64,000 bases of DNA from JBAXTU01 sp037130015 (GTDB lineage: Bacteria > Patescibacteriota > Patescibacteriia > 2-01-FULL-39-33). Under the pieces are notes generated by a model. That model saw only the letters and a program-made list of their open reading frames with translations, did no database searches and was not told where the DNA came from. Position numbers and translations under genes: made by a program. Positions 51,375 to 60,743 of this stretch are shown in pieces (position 1 is the stretch's first letter; every line of letters starts with the position of its first letter). The stretch lies in the NCBI GenBank assembly GCA_037130015.1, contig JBAXTU010000002.1, forward strand, positions 7,681-71,680, given 5' to 3'.

Positions 51375-51815
51375 TTATTCGGACACAACAACGATAATTT
51401 CCGCTTCCAAACCATGATCCAAACTAATAGTCACCTTAAATTCACCTGGCTCTTTAATTGGCTCTGGAAGAATTATATTATTTTTTTGCAATTCAAAACC
51501 CTTGTCTTTTAATTTTTTTAAAATAGCAGATGATGTGACAGAAGCATACAAACGGCCAGCCTCATTGACCTTGGCCATAATTTCCACGGCCGTGCCATTT
51601 AATTTTTCAGCTATCTTTTCAGTCAATAACAAGCTAACTTCAGCCTTACGAGCCAATTGCTCTTTTTCTTTTTTTTGATTGGCTATATTTTCAGGCGTCG
51701 CCAAAATTGCCAATTTTTTGGCTAGTAGAAAATTGCGGGCGTAGCCGTCATTTACCTCCTTGACGTCTCCAGCCTGCCCTAATGTGTTTACATTTTTCAG
51801 GAGGATGACTTTCAT
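51375..51815 (-). CDS. rplI: Large ribosomal subunit protein bL9
   Basis: 146 aa. N-terminal domain MKVILLKNVNTLGQAGDVKE and GYARNFLLAKKLA, connecting helix (residues about 42-75), C-terminal domain with KLKDKGFELQKNNI. Full length. Some Patescibacteria lineages lack bL9, so its presence helps placement. A -10 TATAAT about 35 bp upstream with TTGAAA 18 bp before it is the likely promoter. Confidence 0.95.
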   Translation of the reverse strand: MKVILLKNVNTLGQAGDVKEVNDGYARNFLLAKKLAILATPENIANQKKEKEQLARKAEVSLLLTEKIAEKLNGTAVEIMAKVNEAGRLYASVTSSAILKKLKDKGFELQKNNIILPEPIKEPGEFKVTISLDHGLEAEIIVVVSE

Positions 51816-51888
51816 AAAATCATTTATCTTTTATTTATTATACCATTCTTGTTTGAGACTTTTCAAATTGACTTGTCAAGTGCCATTC

Positions 51889-51916
51889 AAAAACCCTCCC
51901 GATTTAATGGGAGGGC
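51889..51916 (-). terminator. Intrinsic terminator of the CtpA gene
   Basis: CCCTCCC (51894-51900) pairs with GGGAGGG (51909-51915); a T tract follows on the minus strand. Confidence 0.9.
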
Positions 51917-51923
51917 TTTAATT

Positions 51924-53255
51924 TTATTGATTAATCAATTCCTTGGCCTTGTCCAATTGTGGATCTTTGTCTTTATTATAATCTTCTTCTTTCATTTCTA
52001 CTTTAACATCCGGCATAATGCCTTGTTGATCAATTGTTGAACCATTTGGAGTGAACCATTTGGCCACAGTCAGCTTGACTGATGAGCCGTCGCTCAAATT
52101 GTCCAATTCCTGCACCGAACCTTTGCCAAATGTCTTGGCGCCGACCAGTGTGGCTTTGCCCCAATCTTTCAAGGCACCAGCTACAATTTCCGAAGCCGAA
52201 GCACTGCCTTCATTGACCAAAACTATGGTTTTATAATTGGATAATCTGGCAGGCTTATTTGATACATGTTTAGTTTCTTCACCATTTCTCAATTTTTCCG
52301 ACACCACCGTATCCCCGCTTTTCCATTCGCCAGCCACATCAATGGCTGATTGCAAATAACCGCCCGGGTCATTGCGCAAATCAAGAATAATTCCTTTTAA
52401 ACTATTTTGTTTTTGAATATCAACAATCGCCTGATCAAATAATGGCACAGTGTCATCATTGAACTGACGCATTTTTATAATGGCAACATTATCGGCAATT
52501 TCCCAAGTGACACTTTGTACTTTAATAGTACCACGAGTAATGGTTATTTCTTTGGTTTCTCTGGTGCTTTCGCGATAAATTTTTAAAATGACCTTGGTGT
52601 CTTTGGGACCACGGATAAGACTTACGGCTTTGTCGGTAGTCATACCTTCAGTACTAGTTCCATTAATAGCCAAAATAATATCTTTGGCTTTAAGTCCAGC
52701 TTTAATAGCAGGCATATCAGGTAAAGGTGACACCACAGTTATCAAATTGCTTCTTAATCCTATTTCAGCGCCAATACCTTCAAAATTTCCACTTAATTCA
52801 TCTTGAAAATCATTAGTGCCTTGAGGTGTCATAAAAACCGAATAAGGATCATTAAGCGAAGCTACCACGCCTTGAAGCGCGCCATAAAACAATTGAGTCT
52901 CGGGAATTTTCTTATCATAATATTTGTCTTTGACCAAATTCCAGACATCCCAAAAAAGATTGAAATCAACATTTTTTTTCAAATAGTCAGGAATCTGCCC
53001 GTCAACACTCACAATTGATCCAGTACTAGAAGCGGAAGTGCTACTACTAACATTATCACTAGCTAAATCAGCTTTAACAATACCTTTGATGGTTTTGGGA
53101 CCAGCCATAGACTGAACTACTTGCCCACCGCCAGCAAGTACTCCCCCCGCAAAAGCCAAAAAAACGAAAACAACGACCAGCCACAAGGAAACAGACTTGG
53201 CAAACCAAGGTTTTTTAATTTTTGGCGTACCCGGCCAATTGAAATTTTCAGACAT
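51924..53255 (-). CDS. C-terminal processing peptidase (CtpA, family S41)
   Basis: 443 aa. Short cytoplasmic N-terminus, one TM anchor (about residues 22-45), PDZ domain about 140-225 (GIGAEIGLRSNLITVVSPLP, KAGLKAKDIILAINGTS), and the S41 core with catalytic Ser in NEGSASASEIVAGAL and catalytic Lys in TFGKGSVQEL. It degrades or trims proteins at the outer face of the membrane. Monocistronic. Confidence 0.95.
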   Translation of the reverse strand: MSENFNWPGTPKIKKPWFAKSVSLWLVVVFVFLAFAGGVLAGGGQVVQSMAGPKTIKGIVKADLASDNVSSSTSASSTGSIVSVDGQIPDYLKKNVDFNLFWDVWNLVKDKYYDKKIPETQLFYGALQGVVASLNDPYSVFMTPQGTNDFQDELSGNFEGIGAEIGLRSNLITVVSPLPDMPAIKAGLKAKDIILAINGTSTEGMTTDKAVSLIRGPKDTKVILKIYRESTRETKEITITRGTIKVQSVTWEIADNVAIIKMRQFNDDTVPLFDQAIVDIQKQNSLKGIILDLRNDPGGYLQSAIDVAGEWKSGDTVVSEKLRNGEETKHVSNKPARLSNYKTIVLVNEGSASASEIVAGALKDWGKATLVGAKTFGKGSVQELDNLSDGSSVKLTVAKWFTPNGSTIDQQGIMPDVKVEMKEEDYNKDKDPQLDKAKELINQ

Positions 53256-53389
53256 AAAAAATAAGGTTATTTTTAACTTCTATATTATAGCAGAGGCGAG
53301 ACGGAAAGCAAAATATTGACAAAATAACTACCATAGCCAAAAACCGCTTTATCTGCTATAATAATCAATATTATAAATATCCAATAATT

Positions 53390-54643
53390 ATGGAAAAATA
53401 TATCATAAATGGAGGTCAAAAACTCAACGGGGAAATCTCAGTGGCCGGAGCCAAAAATGAAGCTCTAAAAATCATTCCAGCTACTATTCTTTGCCAGGGT
53501 GTTTGTGAAATTAAAAACGTGCCAGAAATTGAAGATATCTCTAGACTATTAGAAATCATGGAAAATTTGGGCGCCAAAATAGAGAAAAATGGTTCCACTC
53601 TAAAAATTGACACCAGCAGTATCAAAACCGGCAACCCAAGTCCCGACTTGGTTCGCAAACTGCGTTCATCGGTTATGATTGCTGGGCCACTCCTGGCCCG
53701 ATTCGGCGAAGTGACTATGTCACATCCAGGCGGTTGTATTATCGGCAAACGTCCCATTGATATGTTTTTGTCAGGCTTTAAAAGTTTAGGTGCTACCATC
53801 ATTGAAAATGAAAATTTTTTTATTCTTAAAGCTAAAAAACTAAAAGGCGCCAAGATCGTTTTGCCTTGGGTGTCCGTCACGGTCACCGAAGCTTTAATGA
53901 TGACTGCTTGCTTGGCGCAGGGTGAAACCAAAATTATTAATACAGCCATGGAACCGGAAATTCCAGCCTTGGCTGATTTTTTAAATTCTTGCGGTGCCAA
54001 AATCACAGGTGCTGGCACACCAATCATTACTATCAGTGGCGTGGAAAAATTATCAGGCGGACAGTGTGAAATTATTCCTGATCGCATTGAAGCTGGTTCG
54101 TTTGCCATCATGGGACTCATTACTGGCAGTGAAATAAAAATTACCAATTGCCGACCAGAACATCTAGAAACAGTTTTATTAATGCTCCAAAAAACCGGAG
54201 CCAATTTGGAAATTGGACCTGATTATATTATTACCAAACCTAGCAAATTTATAGGATTGGAATTGCGCACCCATGAATATCCAGGCTTCCCCACTGATCT
54301 GCAAGCGCCTTTTTCCGTGCTTCTCACTCAAGCCGATGGTCAATCATTAATTCACGAAACAATCTATGATGGCCGACTTTTTTATACGGACAAGCTGGTG
54401 CAAATGGGCGCCAATATTATTATGTGTGATCCTCATCGTGTCATTATCAGCGGACCAACCCAGCTTTTCGGCCGAACACTGGAAAGCCCAGATCTTCGCG
54501 CTGGCATGACACTGCTAATGGCCGGACTTATCGCTAATGGAAAAACATCAATTGGCAATGTTTATCAAATTGAACGCGGTTATGAAAATATTGTCAAGAG
54601 ATTGCAAAACCTAGGAGCAAAAATAGAAAAAATTGACGAATAA
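53390..54643 (+). CDS. murA: UDP-N-acetylglucosamine 1-carboxyvinyltransferase
   Basis: 417 aa. MEKYIINGGQKLNGEISVAG and GAKNEALKIIPA; active-site Cys116 in HPGGCIIGKRP (the fosfomycin-sensitive form); GYENIVKRLQNLGAKIEKID at the C-terminus. First committed step of peptidoglycan synthesis. It lies apart from the main mur cluster, 9 bp ahead of an acyltransferase. TATAAT at about 53361-53366 marks its likely -10. Confidence 0.97.
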   Translation: MEKYIINGGQKLNGEISVAGAKNEALKIIPATILCQGVCEIKNVPEIEDISRLLEIMENLGAKIEKNGSTLKIDTSSIKTGNPSPDLVRKLRSSVMIAGPLLARFGEVTMSHPGGCIIGKRPIDMFLSGFKSLGATIIENENFFILKAKKLKGAKIVLPWVSVTVTEALMMTACLAQGETKIINTAMEPEIPALADFLNSCGAKITGAGTPIITISGVEKLSGGQCEIIPDRIEAGSFAIMGLITGSEIKITNCRPEHLETVLLMLQKTGANLEIGPDYIITKPSKFIGLELRTHEYPGFPTDLQAPFSVLLTQADGQSLIHETIYDGRLFYTDKLVQMGANIIMCDPHRVIISGPTQLFGRTLESPDLRAGMTLLMAGLIANGKTSIGNVYQIERGYENIVKRLQNLGAKIEKIDE

Positions 54644-54652
54644 ACAAATCTA

Positions 54653-55789
54653 ATGACTTTTCTTGGGGATATAAAAAACAGGATTTTAGGATTGGATATT
54701 TTACGTGCCGTTGCTATTTTATTAGTAATCTATGGCCATGGAGCTCTATTTGTACCTCAAAAATTCATACCATACTACAAACTTCCCTTTCCAGCCATAG
54801 ATGGTGTTTCTATATTTTTTGTTTTAAGTGGCTACTTGATCGGTAAAATTCTATTTAAAATAATCCAAAATTCAGAACTCAAACCTAAAGATTTACTTAA
54901 TTTTTGGATCAGAAGATGGTTTAGAACTTTACCAAATTATTTTTTAATTCTTGGAATACTACTAGCCATCCCCTTATTAAAATCAGGTATTATTGCTCAT
55001 GACTTTAATTGGAAATATTTATTATTTCTACAAAATTTTTCCGGACCACATCCTAACTTCTTTCCAGAGGCTTGGAGTTTATGTATTGAAGAATGGTTTT
55101 ATTTACTTTTTCCCATCGCCTGTTTTATTAATTTTAAATTATTCAAAAATAAGAAAAAAGCAGTGCTATTTTCTGCTTTATTCTTTTTAATTGTACCATT
55201 AGCTCTACGTTTATTTTGCTATTTCTTTAATATCGGCACTGATTTTTGGGATGCTAATTTTAGAAAGGTGACAATATTCAGACTTGATAGCTTAATGTAT
55301 GGAATAATAGGAGCATATCTGGCCAATTTTAAAAATAACTATTGGATTAAATATAAAAATATCTGCTTAGTACTAGGACTTGCTATATTAGTAGGTACAT
55401 CCATCTATACAAAAATTCATGGCGGTGGCCTAGCCTATTCAGTTGTTTGGCGCTATAACATAAAATCGATGGCTTCATTATTACTTTTACCTTTTTTTTC
55501 AGAAATAAAAACCATCAGATTCAAAAAAATCGCTTTGGTCTTCACTTTTATCAGCCTTATTTCCTATTCCATGTATTTAATTAATCTTACAATAGTACAA
55601 GGAATTTTAATTCCCAAAACTATTTGGTTATTAGGATTAAAAGAAAATGGCCAAGTTTCCTTATTGGCCTTAAAATATCTGCTACTTTGGTTTTATACAA
55701 TTTCCGTCTCTTATTTAATCTATCGTTTCTATGAAAAACCAATCACCGATCTAAGAGACAAAATTAAATTTAATAATAATAAAAATTAA
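54653..55789 (+). CDS. Acyltransferase 3 family membrane protein (OafA/YrhL-like)
   Basis: 378 aa with about ten TM helices. LDILRAVAILLVIYGHGALF contains the conserved His of the family; FVLSGYLIGKILF, FWIRRWFRTLPNYFLIL (R..R) and EAWSLCIEEWFYLLFPI follow in the usual order. It probably O-acetylates a surface glycan or peptidoglycan. The context after murA is compatible with either. No SGNH domain is fused. Confidence 0.92.
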   Translation: MTFLGDIKNRILGLDILRAVAILLVIYGHGALFVPQKFIPYYKLPFPAIDGVSIFFVLSGYLIGKILFKIIQNSELKPKDLLNFWIRRWFRTLPNYFLILGILLAIPLLKSGIIAHDFNWKYLLFLQNFSGPHPNFFPEAWSLCIEEWFYLLFPIACFINFKLFKNKKKAVLFSALFFLIVPLALRLFCYFFNIGTDFWDANFRKVTIFRLDSLMYGIIGAYLANFKNNYWIKYKNICLVLGLAILVGTSIYTKIHGGGLAYSVVWRYNIKSMASLLLLPFFSEIKTIRFKKIALVFTFISLISYSMYLINLTIVQGILIPKTIWLLGLKENGQVSLLALKYLLLWFYTISVSYLIYRFYEKPITDLRDKIKFNNNKN

Positions 55790-55792
55790 AAT

Positions 55793-57133
55793 ATGAACCT
55801 ACTTTACCGCCGAATAATTTATATCTCTTTCATCATCATTTTTTTAACATTGGCACCCATTATCGTGCTATACACCAGTGGCTATCGTTATAATTTCAAA
55901 CGATTTAAAATCCAAAAAGTAGGCATGATGATTATTAGCTCCGTTCCTAAGGGCGCAGATATTTATCTAAACGATATTTTACAAAAACAAAAAACCACAT
56001 CTATTACCAGACTAGAAAATTTATTACCAGGTGATTATGATATTAAATTAAGTAAAGAAGGCTATTTTAATTGGGAAAAAAGATTGCCCGTTTATGAAAA
56101 TGCCACGGCCTTTGCTGAAAAAGTTATTTTATGGAAAAAAAGTTCCTCCACGCCAATCGCCACAACTTCACTAAGCCAATGGCTCCCCACTGTTGACGGA
56201 CAAAAAATCGCTTTCATTGACAGCACTGGTATTCCCACTATAACCAATTTAGATAACGAAAAAATAATTATTCCAGCTCTAAATCAAAGTCGCAATTTCA
56301 ATCTTCTTGGCTGGTCAGTTGATAATAAAAATTTATTACTGCAATCAGATGATCAATTTATGATTTGGGATACTAGCCGTGACAAAAATATTTTTAAAAC
56401 ATTGCCTGGCAAAAATTATACACTGATCAAATGGGATTTAACTGATGAAAATAAACTCTACGGCATCAACGCTAGTGGACTATGGCAAATCACACTACCA
56501 AATTTTGATAGCAAATTAATCAGTGCCGAAAAAATTACTGACTCTTTAATTATAGATAATGACTTATATACAATTAACTCTGAGGGCAAAATTTTTCATT
56601 CTTATTTAAACGGCGACGCATCAATTAAGGAAATAAACCAAATCAGATGCAATGATTGTAAATTTATTAATAAAAAATCCGCCCGCCTAATTCTCTTAGG
56701 CAAAGATAGTCAAAATATTTTTATCATAGATCCGACAAATGGCAATGCCAATATTCAAAACCAAGCCAAGGGCGTAGCCTGGCTGGATAATAGTTGGCTG
56801 GGTCTAACCATCGGCGATCCCAACACAATTTTATTTTTCAATGACTTTGAAATTTGGATTTATTCTTTTAATAAAGCCACTCCAGAGCTTGTCACTCGCT
56901 TAGGCCAACCTATTATTGGGGCTATATGGCACAACCAAGGCAGGCATATAATTTTTTCCTCTGACAATAAATTACAAATTATAGAATTGGATAATCGTGA
57001 ACTGCGAAATATTGTCCAACTAACCGAAGCAAAAACTATCGGTAATATCAATCTGAGCCACGATAGTAAAACTCTTTATTATTATGGCCAATTAGACAAT
57101 CAATCTAGAATCTATAAACTCCCTATACAATAA
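55793..57133 (+). CDS. PEGA-domain membrane protein with propeller-like C-terminus
   Basis: 446 aa. TM helix about 10-28; PEGA domain about 45-110 (SSVPKGADIYLNDILQKQKT, LLPGDYDIKLSKEGYFNWEK); residues 120-446 have repeated short beta segments (LLLQSDDQFMIWDTSR, IIFSSDNKLQIIEL), suggesting a beta propeller. Probably a surface-exposed binding protein. It follows the acyltransferase by 3 bp. Function unknown. Confidence 0.8.
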   Translation: MNLLYRRIIYISFIIIFLTLAPIIVLYTSGYRYNFKRFKIQKVGMMIISSVPKGADIYLNDILQKQKTTSITRLENLLPGDYDIKLSKEGYFNWEKRLPVYENATAFAEKVILWKKSSSTPIATTSLSQWLPTVDGQKIAFIDSTGIPTITNLDNEKIIIPALNQSRNFNLLGWSVDNKNLLLQSDDQFMIWDTSRDKNIFKTLPGKNYTLIKWDLTDENKLYGINASGLWQITLPNFDSKLISAEKITDSLIIDNDLYTINSEGKIFHSYLNGDASIKEINQIRCNDCKFINKKSARLILLGKDSQNIFIIDPTNGNANIQNQAKGVAWLDNSWLGLTIGDPNTILFFNDFEIWIYSFNKATPELVTRLGQPIIGAIWHNQGRHIIFSSDNKLQIIELDNRELRNIVQLTEAKTIGNINLSHDSKTLYYYGQLDNQSRIYKLPIQ

Positions 57134-57141
57134 ATTTTCAG

Positions 57142-57257
57142 TTGTCATTGCGAGCGAAGCCATCCGCCAGCTGGCGGAGAAGCGCGGCAATCCCGTAGAA
57201 ACAGAAATAACTCGGGATCCCCACGGTCGGCCTTGAGGCCTCCCTCGGGATGACAAT
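57142..57257. repeat. 116-bp palindromic intergenic repeat element
   Basis: The outer arms TTGTCATTGCGAG and CTCGGGATGACAA pair. Inside lie the perfect 16-bp palindrome TCCGCCAGCTGGCGGA (57163-57178), GGATCCCCACGGTCGGCC and GGCCTTGAGGCC. GTCATTGCGAGCGAAG...GGGATGAC elements are known dispersed repeats. It fills the gap between convergent genes and contains no gene. Confidence 0.8.
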
Positions 57258-57268
57258 ATAAAAGAATT

Positions 57269-57676
57269 TTATAAACTTTTTCTAATTTTTTGAGCCGTTT
57301 CTTCCATCTCTCCCATTTCATATTTTTGACCGTACCACAATTGCCGTCCATCATTGGCCAAACGAGGCATGATATGAAAATGACAGTGGTCAACAATTTG
57401 TCCGGCCACTCCGCCATTATTAAGACCCAAATTAAAACCAGTGACATTCAATCCCTTCATTACGGCTGGGGCCATTTTTTTAATAGTCAAAATTAATTTG
57501 ATGACCAAATCATCAGGCAGTTCCAAAAAGTCTGCATAATGTTTTTTTGGTACTACCAAAGTATGACCAGGATTAACCGGTGCAATATCTAAAAAAACTA
57601 TAACATCTTCGTCTTCATAGACCTTAGCAGAAGGCAGTTCACCAGCGATGATTTTGCAAAAAATGCAATCAGGCAT
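57269..57676 (-). CDS. HIT-family nucleotide-binding protein (Hint-like)
   Basis: 135 aa. CIFCKIIAGELPSAKVYED at the N-terminus (two zinc-type Cys), NPGHTLVVPKKH and the histidine triad VDHCHFHIMPR. It hydrolyses nucleoside phosphoramidates or similar AMP conjugates. It follows the membrane glycosyltransferase by 22 bp. Confidence 0.93.
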   Translation of the reverse strand: MPDCIFCKIIAGELPSAKVYEDEDVIVFLDIAPVNPGHTLVVPKKHYADFLELPDDLVIKLILTIKKMAPAVMKGLNVTGFNLGLNNGGVAGQIVDHCHFHIMPRLANDGRQLWYGQKYEMGEMEETAQKIRKSL

Positions 57677-57698
57677 AAATTTAAATTATGAATTAAAA

Positions 57699-59327
57699 TT
57701 ATTTATTAAGCTTATATAAATTTTCCGTCTTATTCAACTGCTTAACTAATTGAGCTTTTAACACAGAATTACTTTCAATATAACTAATTTCTTTCTGTCC
57801 GTCAATGCCATAAAAATATAAAGGGACTATTTCACCGATAATTTCAATTTCTTTTAAGTATCTTGGATCCTGCCAATAAGTTATAACTTTTCTATCCGGG
57901 AAAAAAACCTTGTCATTATAAGAGGTAATAATCACGGAATCCACTGGTGTCACAGCTTTGACTTCATTATTTATCTGATAATAATTTTTAACTTGCTTTT
58001 GCAAATTTACTAAACTCTCCTCCCCTTGTCGCCACACACTATTAGCCGATAGACAAACAAATATTAGGGCAGTCAAAATCGCCACTATTATTTTTAAATA
58101 TTTATTTTTTATACTTTTGATTATGAAGTCAAAACCATAAACTGCCAGTGGTAAAGATAAAATATACAACGGCAAAAAATATCTCACCTGTGACGAACCA
58201 ATTAAAGGCTTGGCCAATAAATTATTAGTAAATTTCCAACTGCCATAATATAAAATTAACAAACCGCCAACGACAAACACAGAAACAAAATATGCTTTTT
58301 TATTCGCGCTTAGACGCCGCCAATTTTTAAGCATTACCAAACCACCAAAAACCGCAGGCCAAAACAACCACCAAAACATGGACACAAAATAATGATATAA
58401 ATTAGAAATAATATTAAGCGTATTAAAACCAAATGGCGCAATAAAACTTTTTAGTAAATCTAAAAATTTATTGCCGGAAGAAACTGCAGTCACGCTCGGT
58501 AATAAATAACCGGTTGAGAATGGACTGCCATAAAGCTGATTTTGAAAATACAAAACTGGCAACAGTCCAAGCAAACCAAAAAACGCCATGATTAATAAAT
58601 CACGCCAAGGAATTTTTTTTAATTTTATTTCTGACCAATACTTAAAAATAAAAATAAAAATTATCAACGTAATCAACCATAAAGCATCAGTCGTTCGCAC
58701 ACTAAGAGCCAGGCCTAGCGTCAATCCAGAAGCTATTAGTTTAATAATTTTTTTATTATCAAAATAATTTAACAACAAATAAAATCCGACGATTGCCAAA
58801 TCAATAAATAAAATATTATTCAACATTAACCGCGAATTATAATACCAAAAAGCCGGCAAGATAAAAAGACCAAGAGAAGTTATAAACGCCAAATGCGAAT
58901 CAAAAACTTTTTTTAAAATAAAATAAAAACAAACCACTGCAAAAATAGAAAAAATTGGCAGGCAAAAAAACACGCCCTGTAAACCGATAATTTTTGCCAA
59001 CGTTCCTAAAATAATTATAAAGCCAAGAAAACCACCAGGTGTTAAATTTCCATCCAGAGCCGTAATGCTTCGCGGATGCACCAATTGCCACTGAGGCGAC
59101 GCATTATTTAACGGCTCTAAAATTTTTAATCCGCCAGTTGACGAATTGTTTTCTGCAAATTTCTGAATAAAAAAATAATTAGCTGTCTCATCTGGCGTAT
59201 TAAAAATCCACATGTCACTGTTATTTACACTAGGTCTAAGTGAAAAATAACAAGCATTATAAATAAAGAAAAAAATAAAACCGACAAAAATAATCAGCCA
59301 AACATATTTTTTTTCAATTTTTTTCAT
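57699..59327 (-). CDS. Polytopic GT-C glycosyltransferase (ArnT/PMT-like)
   Basis: 542 aa with about eleven TM helices. First external loop SDMWIFNTPDETANYFFIQ with the Asp-Glu pair typical of GT-C enzymes; SVRTTDALWLIT follows. It likely uses a polyprenyl-phosphate sugar donor on the outer face. It may glycosylate envelope proteins or polymers. ATG overlaps the TatD stop by 4 bp, so they share a transcript. Confidence 0.78.
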   Translation of the reverse strand: MKKIEKKYVWLIIFVGFIFFFIYNACYFSLRPSVNNSDMWIFNTPDETANYFFIQKFAENNSSTGGLKILEPLNNASPQWQLVHPRSITALDGNLTPGGFLGFIIILGTLAKIIGLQGVFFCLPIFSIFAVVCFYFILKKVFDSHLAFITSLGLFILPAFWYYNSRLMLNNILFIDLAIVGFYLLLNYFDNKKIIKLIASGLTLGLALSVRTTDALWLITLIIFIFIFKYWSEIKLKKIPWRDLLIMAFFGLLGLLPVLYFQNQLYGSPFSTGYLLPSVTAVSSGNKFLDLLKSFIAPFGFNTLNIISNLYHYFVSMFWWLFWPAVFGGLVMLKNWRRLSANKKAYFVSVFVVGGLLILYYGSWKFTNNLLAKPLIGSSQVRYFLPLYILSLPLAVYGFDFIIKSIKNKYLKIIVAILTALIFVCLSANSVWRQGEESLVNLQKQVKNYYQINNEVKAVTPVDSVIITSYNDKVFFPDRKVITYWQDPRYLKEIEIIGEIVPLYFYGIDGQKEISYIESNSVLKAQLVKQLNKTENLYKLNK

Positions 59328-60205
59328 AAAGGAAAATCAAACAATTTTTTAGCATTTTCAGTTGTGGCATCGGCCACTTCTTCATAAGAAATAGTTTTTA
59401 GTTCGGCAATTTTTTTAGCCACGAATTCCACATATTGTGGCAAACATCTCTCTCCTCTATGCGGTTCTGGTGACAAAAAAGGTGCGTCAGTTTCTATTAA
59501 CATTTTGGAGAGTGGCGTAGCCTTGGCAATAGCTTGCATTTCTTCGGCCTTTCTTTTGAAAGTAATAATGCCGGTAAAACCAAGATAAAAACCCAACTCT
59601 AAAAACTCCTTGGCTTGACGCTCATTACCACCAAAACAATGAATCACTCCCCTAATTTTTTTTCCAAGCTGTATTTGAGTCTTCAAAATAAAATATAAAT
59701 CATCATAAGCAGTATAAGAATCATCTTTAGTGCCACGACAATGCAAAATAAGTGGTTTATCTAATTCTTCACCTAAATCAATAAATCCAACAAGCGCCTC
59801 GGTTTGAATTTTTTTAAATTCCGGCCATTTAGCCTTATCAAATTTATCAAAATAAAAATAATCAAGACCAATCTCACCCAAGGCCACCACTTTTTTTGAG
59901 CTTAAAACCATTTGGCGATATTTATCTCTATCAAAATCTTCTTGTCTATTTTTGAAAGTTTGTGACTGGCCGTCCACAAAAAAAACTTCCTCAGACTCAT
60001 CAATTAATTGAATAGGATGCAAACCAACGGATGCATACACGCCTGATGGATGTTTTTCCGCATATTCAATAGAACGCACAGAACTGGTATCTTGCGAACC
60101 AACAACAATCAAAGCATTATTGTCAGCCAAAAAATCGCTGATTACTCTATCAGCATCTTCTTTAAAAGAAATAAAATTCAAATGGCAATGACTATCAATC
60201 AACAT
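59324..60205 (-). CDS. TatD-family metal-dependent hydrolase
   Basis: 293 aa. MLIDSHCHLNF (HxH metal ligands), ALGEIGLDYFY (Glu), LILHCRGTKD, GVIHCFGG and ETDAPFLSPEPHRG (Asp). Slightly longer than the common 260 aa because of inserts near residues 60-90. DNase or hydrolase role by family. Confidence 0.93.
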   Translation of the reverse strand: MLIDSHCHLNFISFKEDADRVISDFLADNNALIVVGSQDTSSVRSIEYAEKHPSGVYASVGLHPIQLIDESEEVFFVDGQSQTFKNRQEDFDRDKYRQMVLSSKKVVALGEIGLDYFYFDKFDKAKWPEFKKIQTEALVGFIDLGEELDKPLILHCRGTKDDSYTAYDDLYFILKTQIQLGKKIRGVIHCFGGNERQAKEFLELGFYLGFTGIITFKRKAEEMQAIAKATPLSKMLIETDAPFLSPEPHRGERCLPQYVEFVAKKIAELKTISYEEVADATTENAKKLFDFPL

Positions 60206-60211
60206 AAAAAA

Positions 60212-60703
60212 TTATGGCAAAAAAGAATTCAAAAATTGCGTAGCAAAAAGAAGATAATGCGCCACCACTGAATCATTAAACATTTTCATCAGCCAGCTAA
60301 TATCAGCGCCTAGCTTCACAATCACATATACGGATAAACCCAAAACTAAAACGCCTTCACAAAAACCCAAAATCATACCACCAAAATGATTGATGGATTT
60401 TAAAAATGGCACAATGGAAATAAGCTTATAAGCCCTGTCCACAAACCAAAAAATCAAACCGATTAAACCGTTAATAATTACAAAAATGGCGATAAAGGCA
60501 ACTATTTTGGCTATAGCAGTATTACCAAAAATAACTGGCGTCAGCCAATTAGCCACTACCAAATAATAATGTCCGGCCACATAAGCGCCCGCCAAAACAC
60601 CAAAAAGAGCGCCAATACCAGACACTAATCCAATCATGAAGCCGACAACAATAAATGCTATCAGCAAACCAATAAGAATAACATCTATGAGAGTGAAAAG
60701 CAT
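60212..60703 (-). CDS. CvpA-family membrane protein
   Basis: 163 aa, four TM helices. DVILIGLLIAFIVVGFMIGL at the start and a GLVSGIGALFG turn match CvpA. Its precise role is unclear, but family members act in envelope homeostasis and secretion. It lies between metG and the TatD gene on the same strand. Confidence 0.82.
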   Translation of the reverse strand: MLFTLIDVILIGLLIAFIVVGFMIGLVSGIGALFGVLAGAYVAGHYYLVVANWLTPVIFGNTAIAKIVAFIAIFVIINGLIGLIFWFVDRAYKLISIVPFLKSINHFGGMILGFCEGVLVLGLSVYVIVKLGADISWLMKMFNDSVVAHYLLFATQFLNSFLP

Positions 60704-60743
60704 GGGAGAATAAATTAATATTTAAAATATTTTTTTATTTTCA

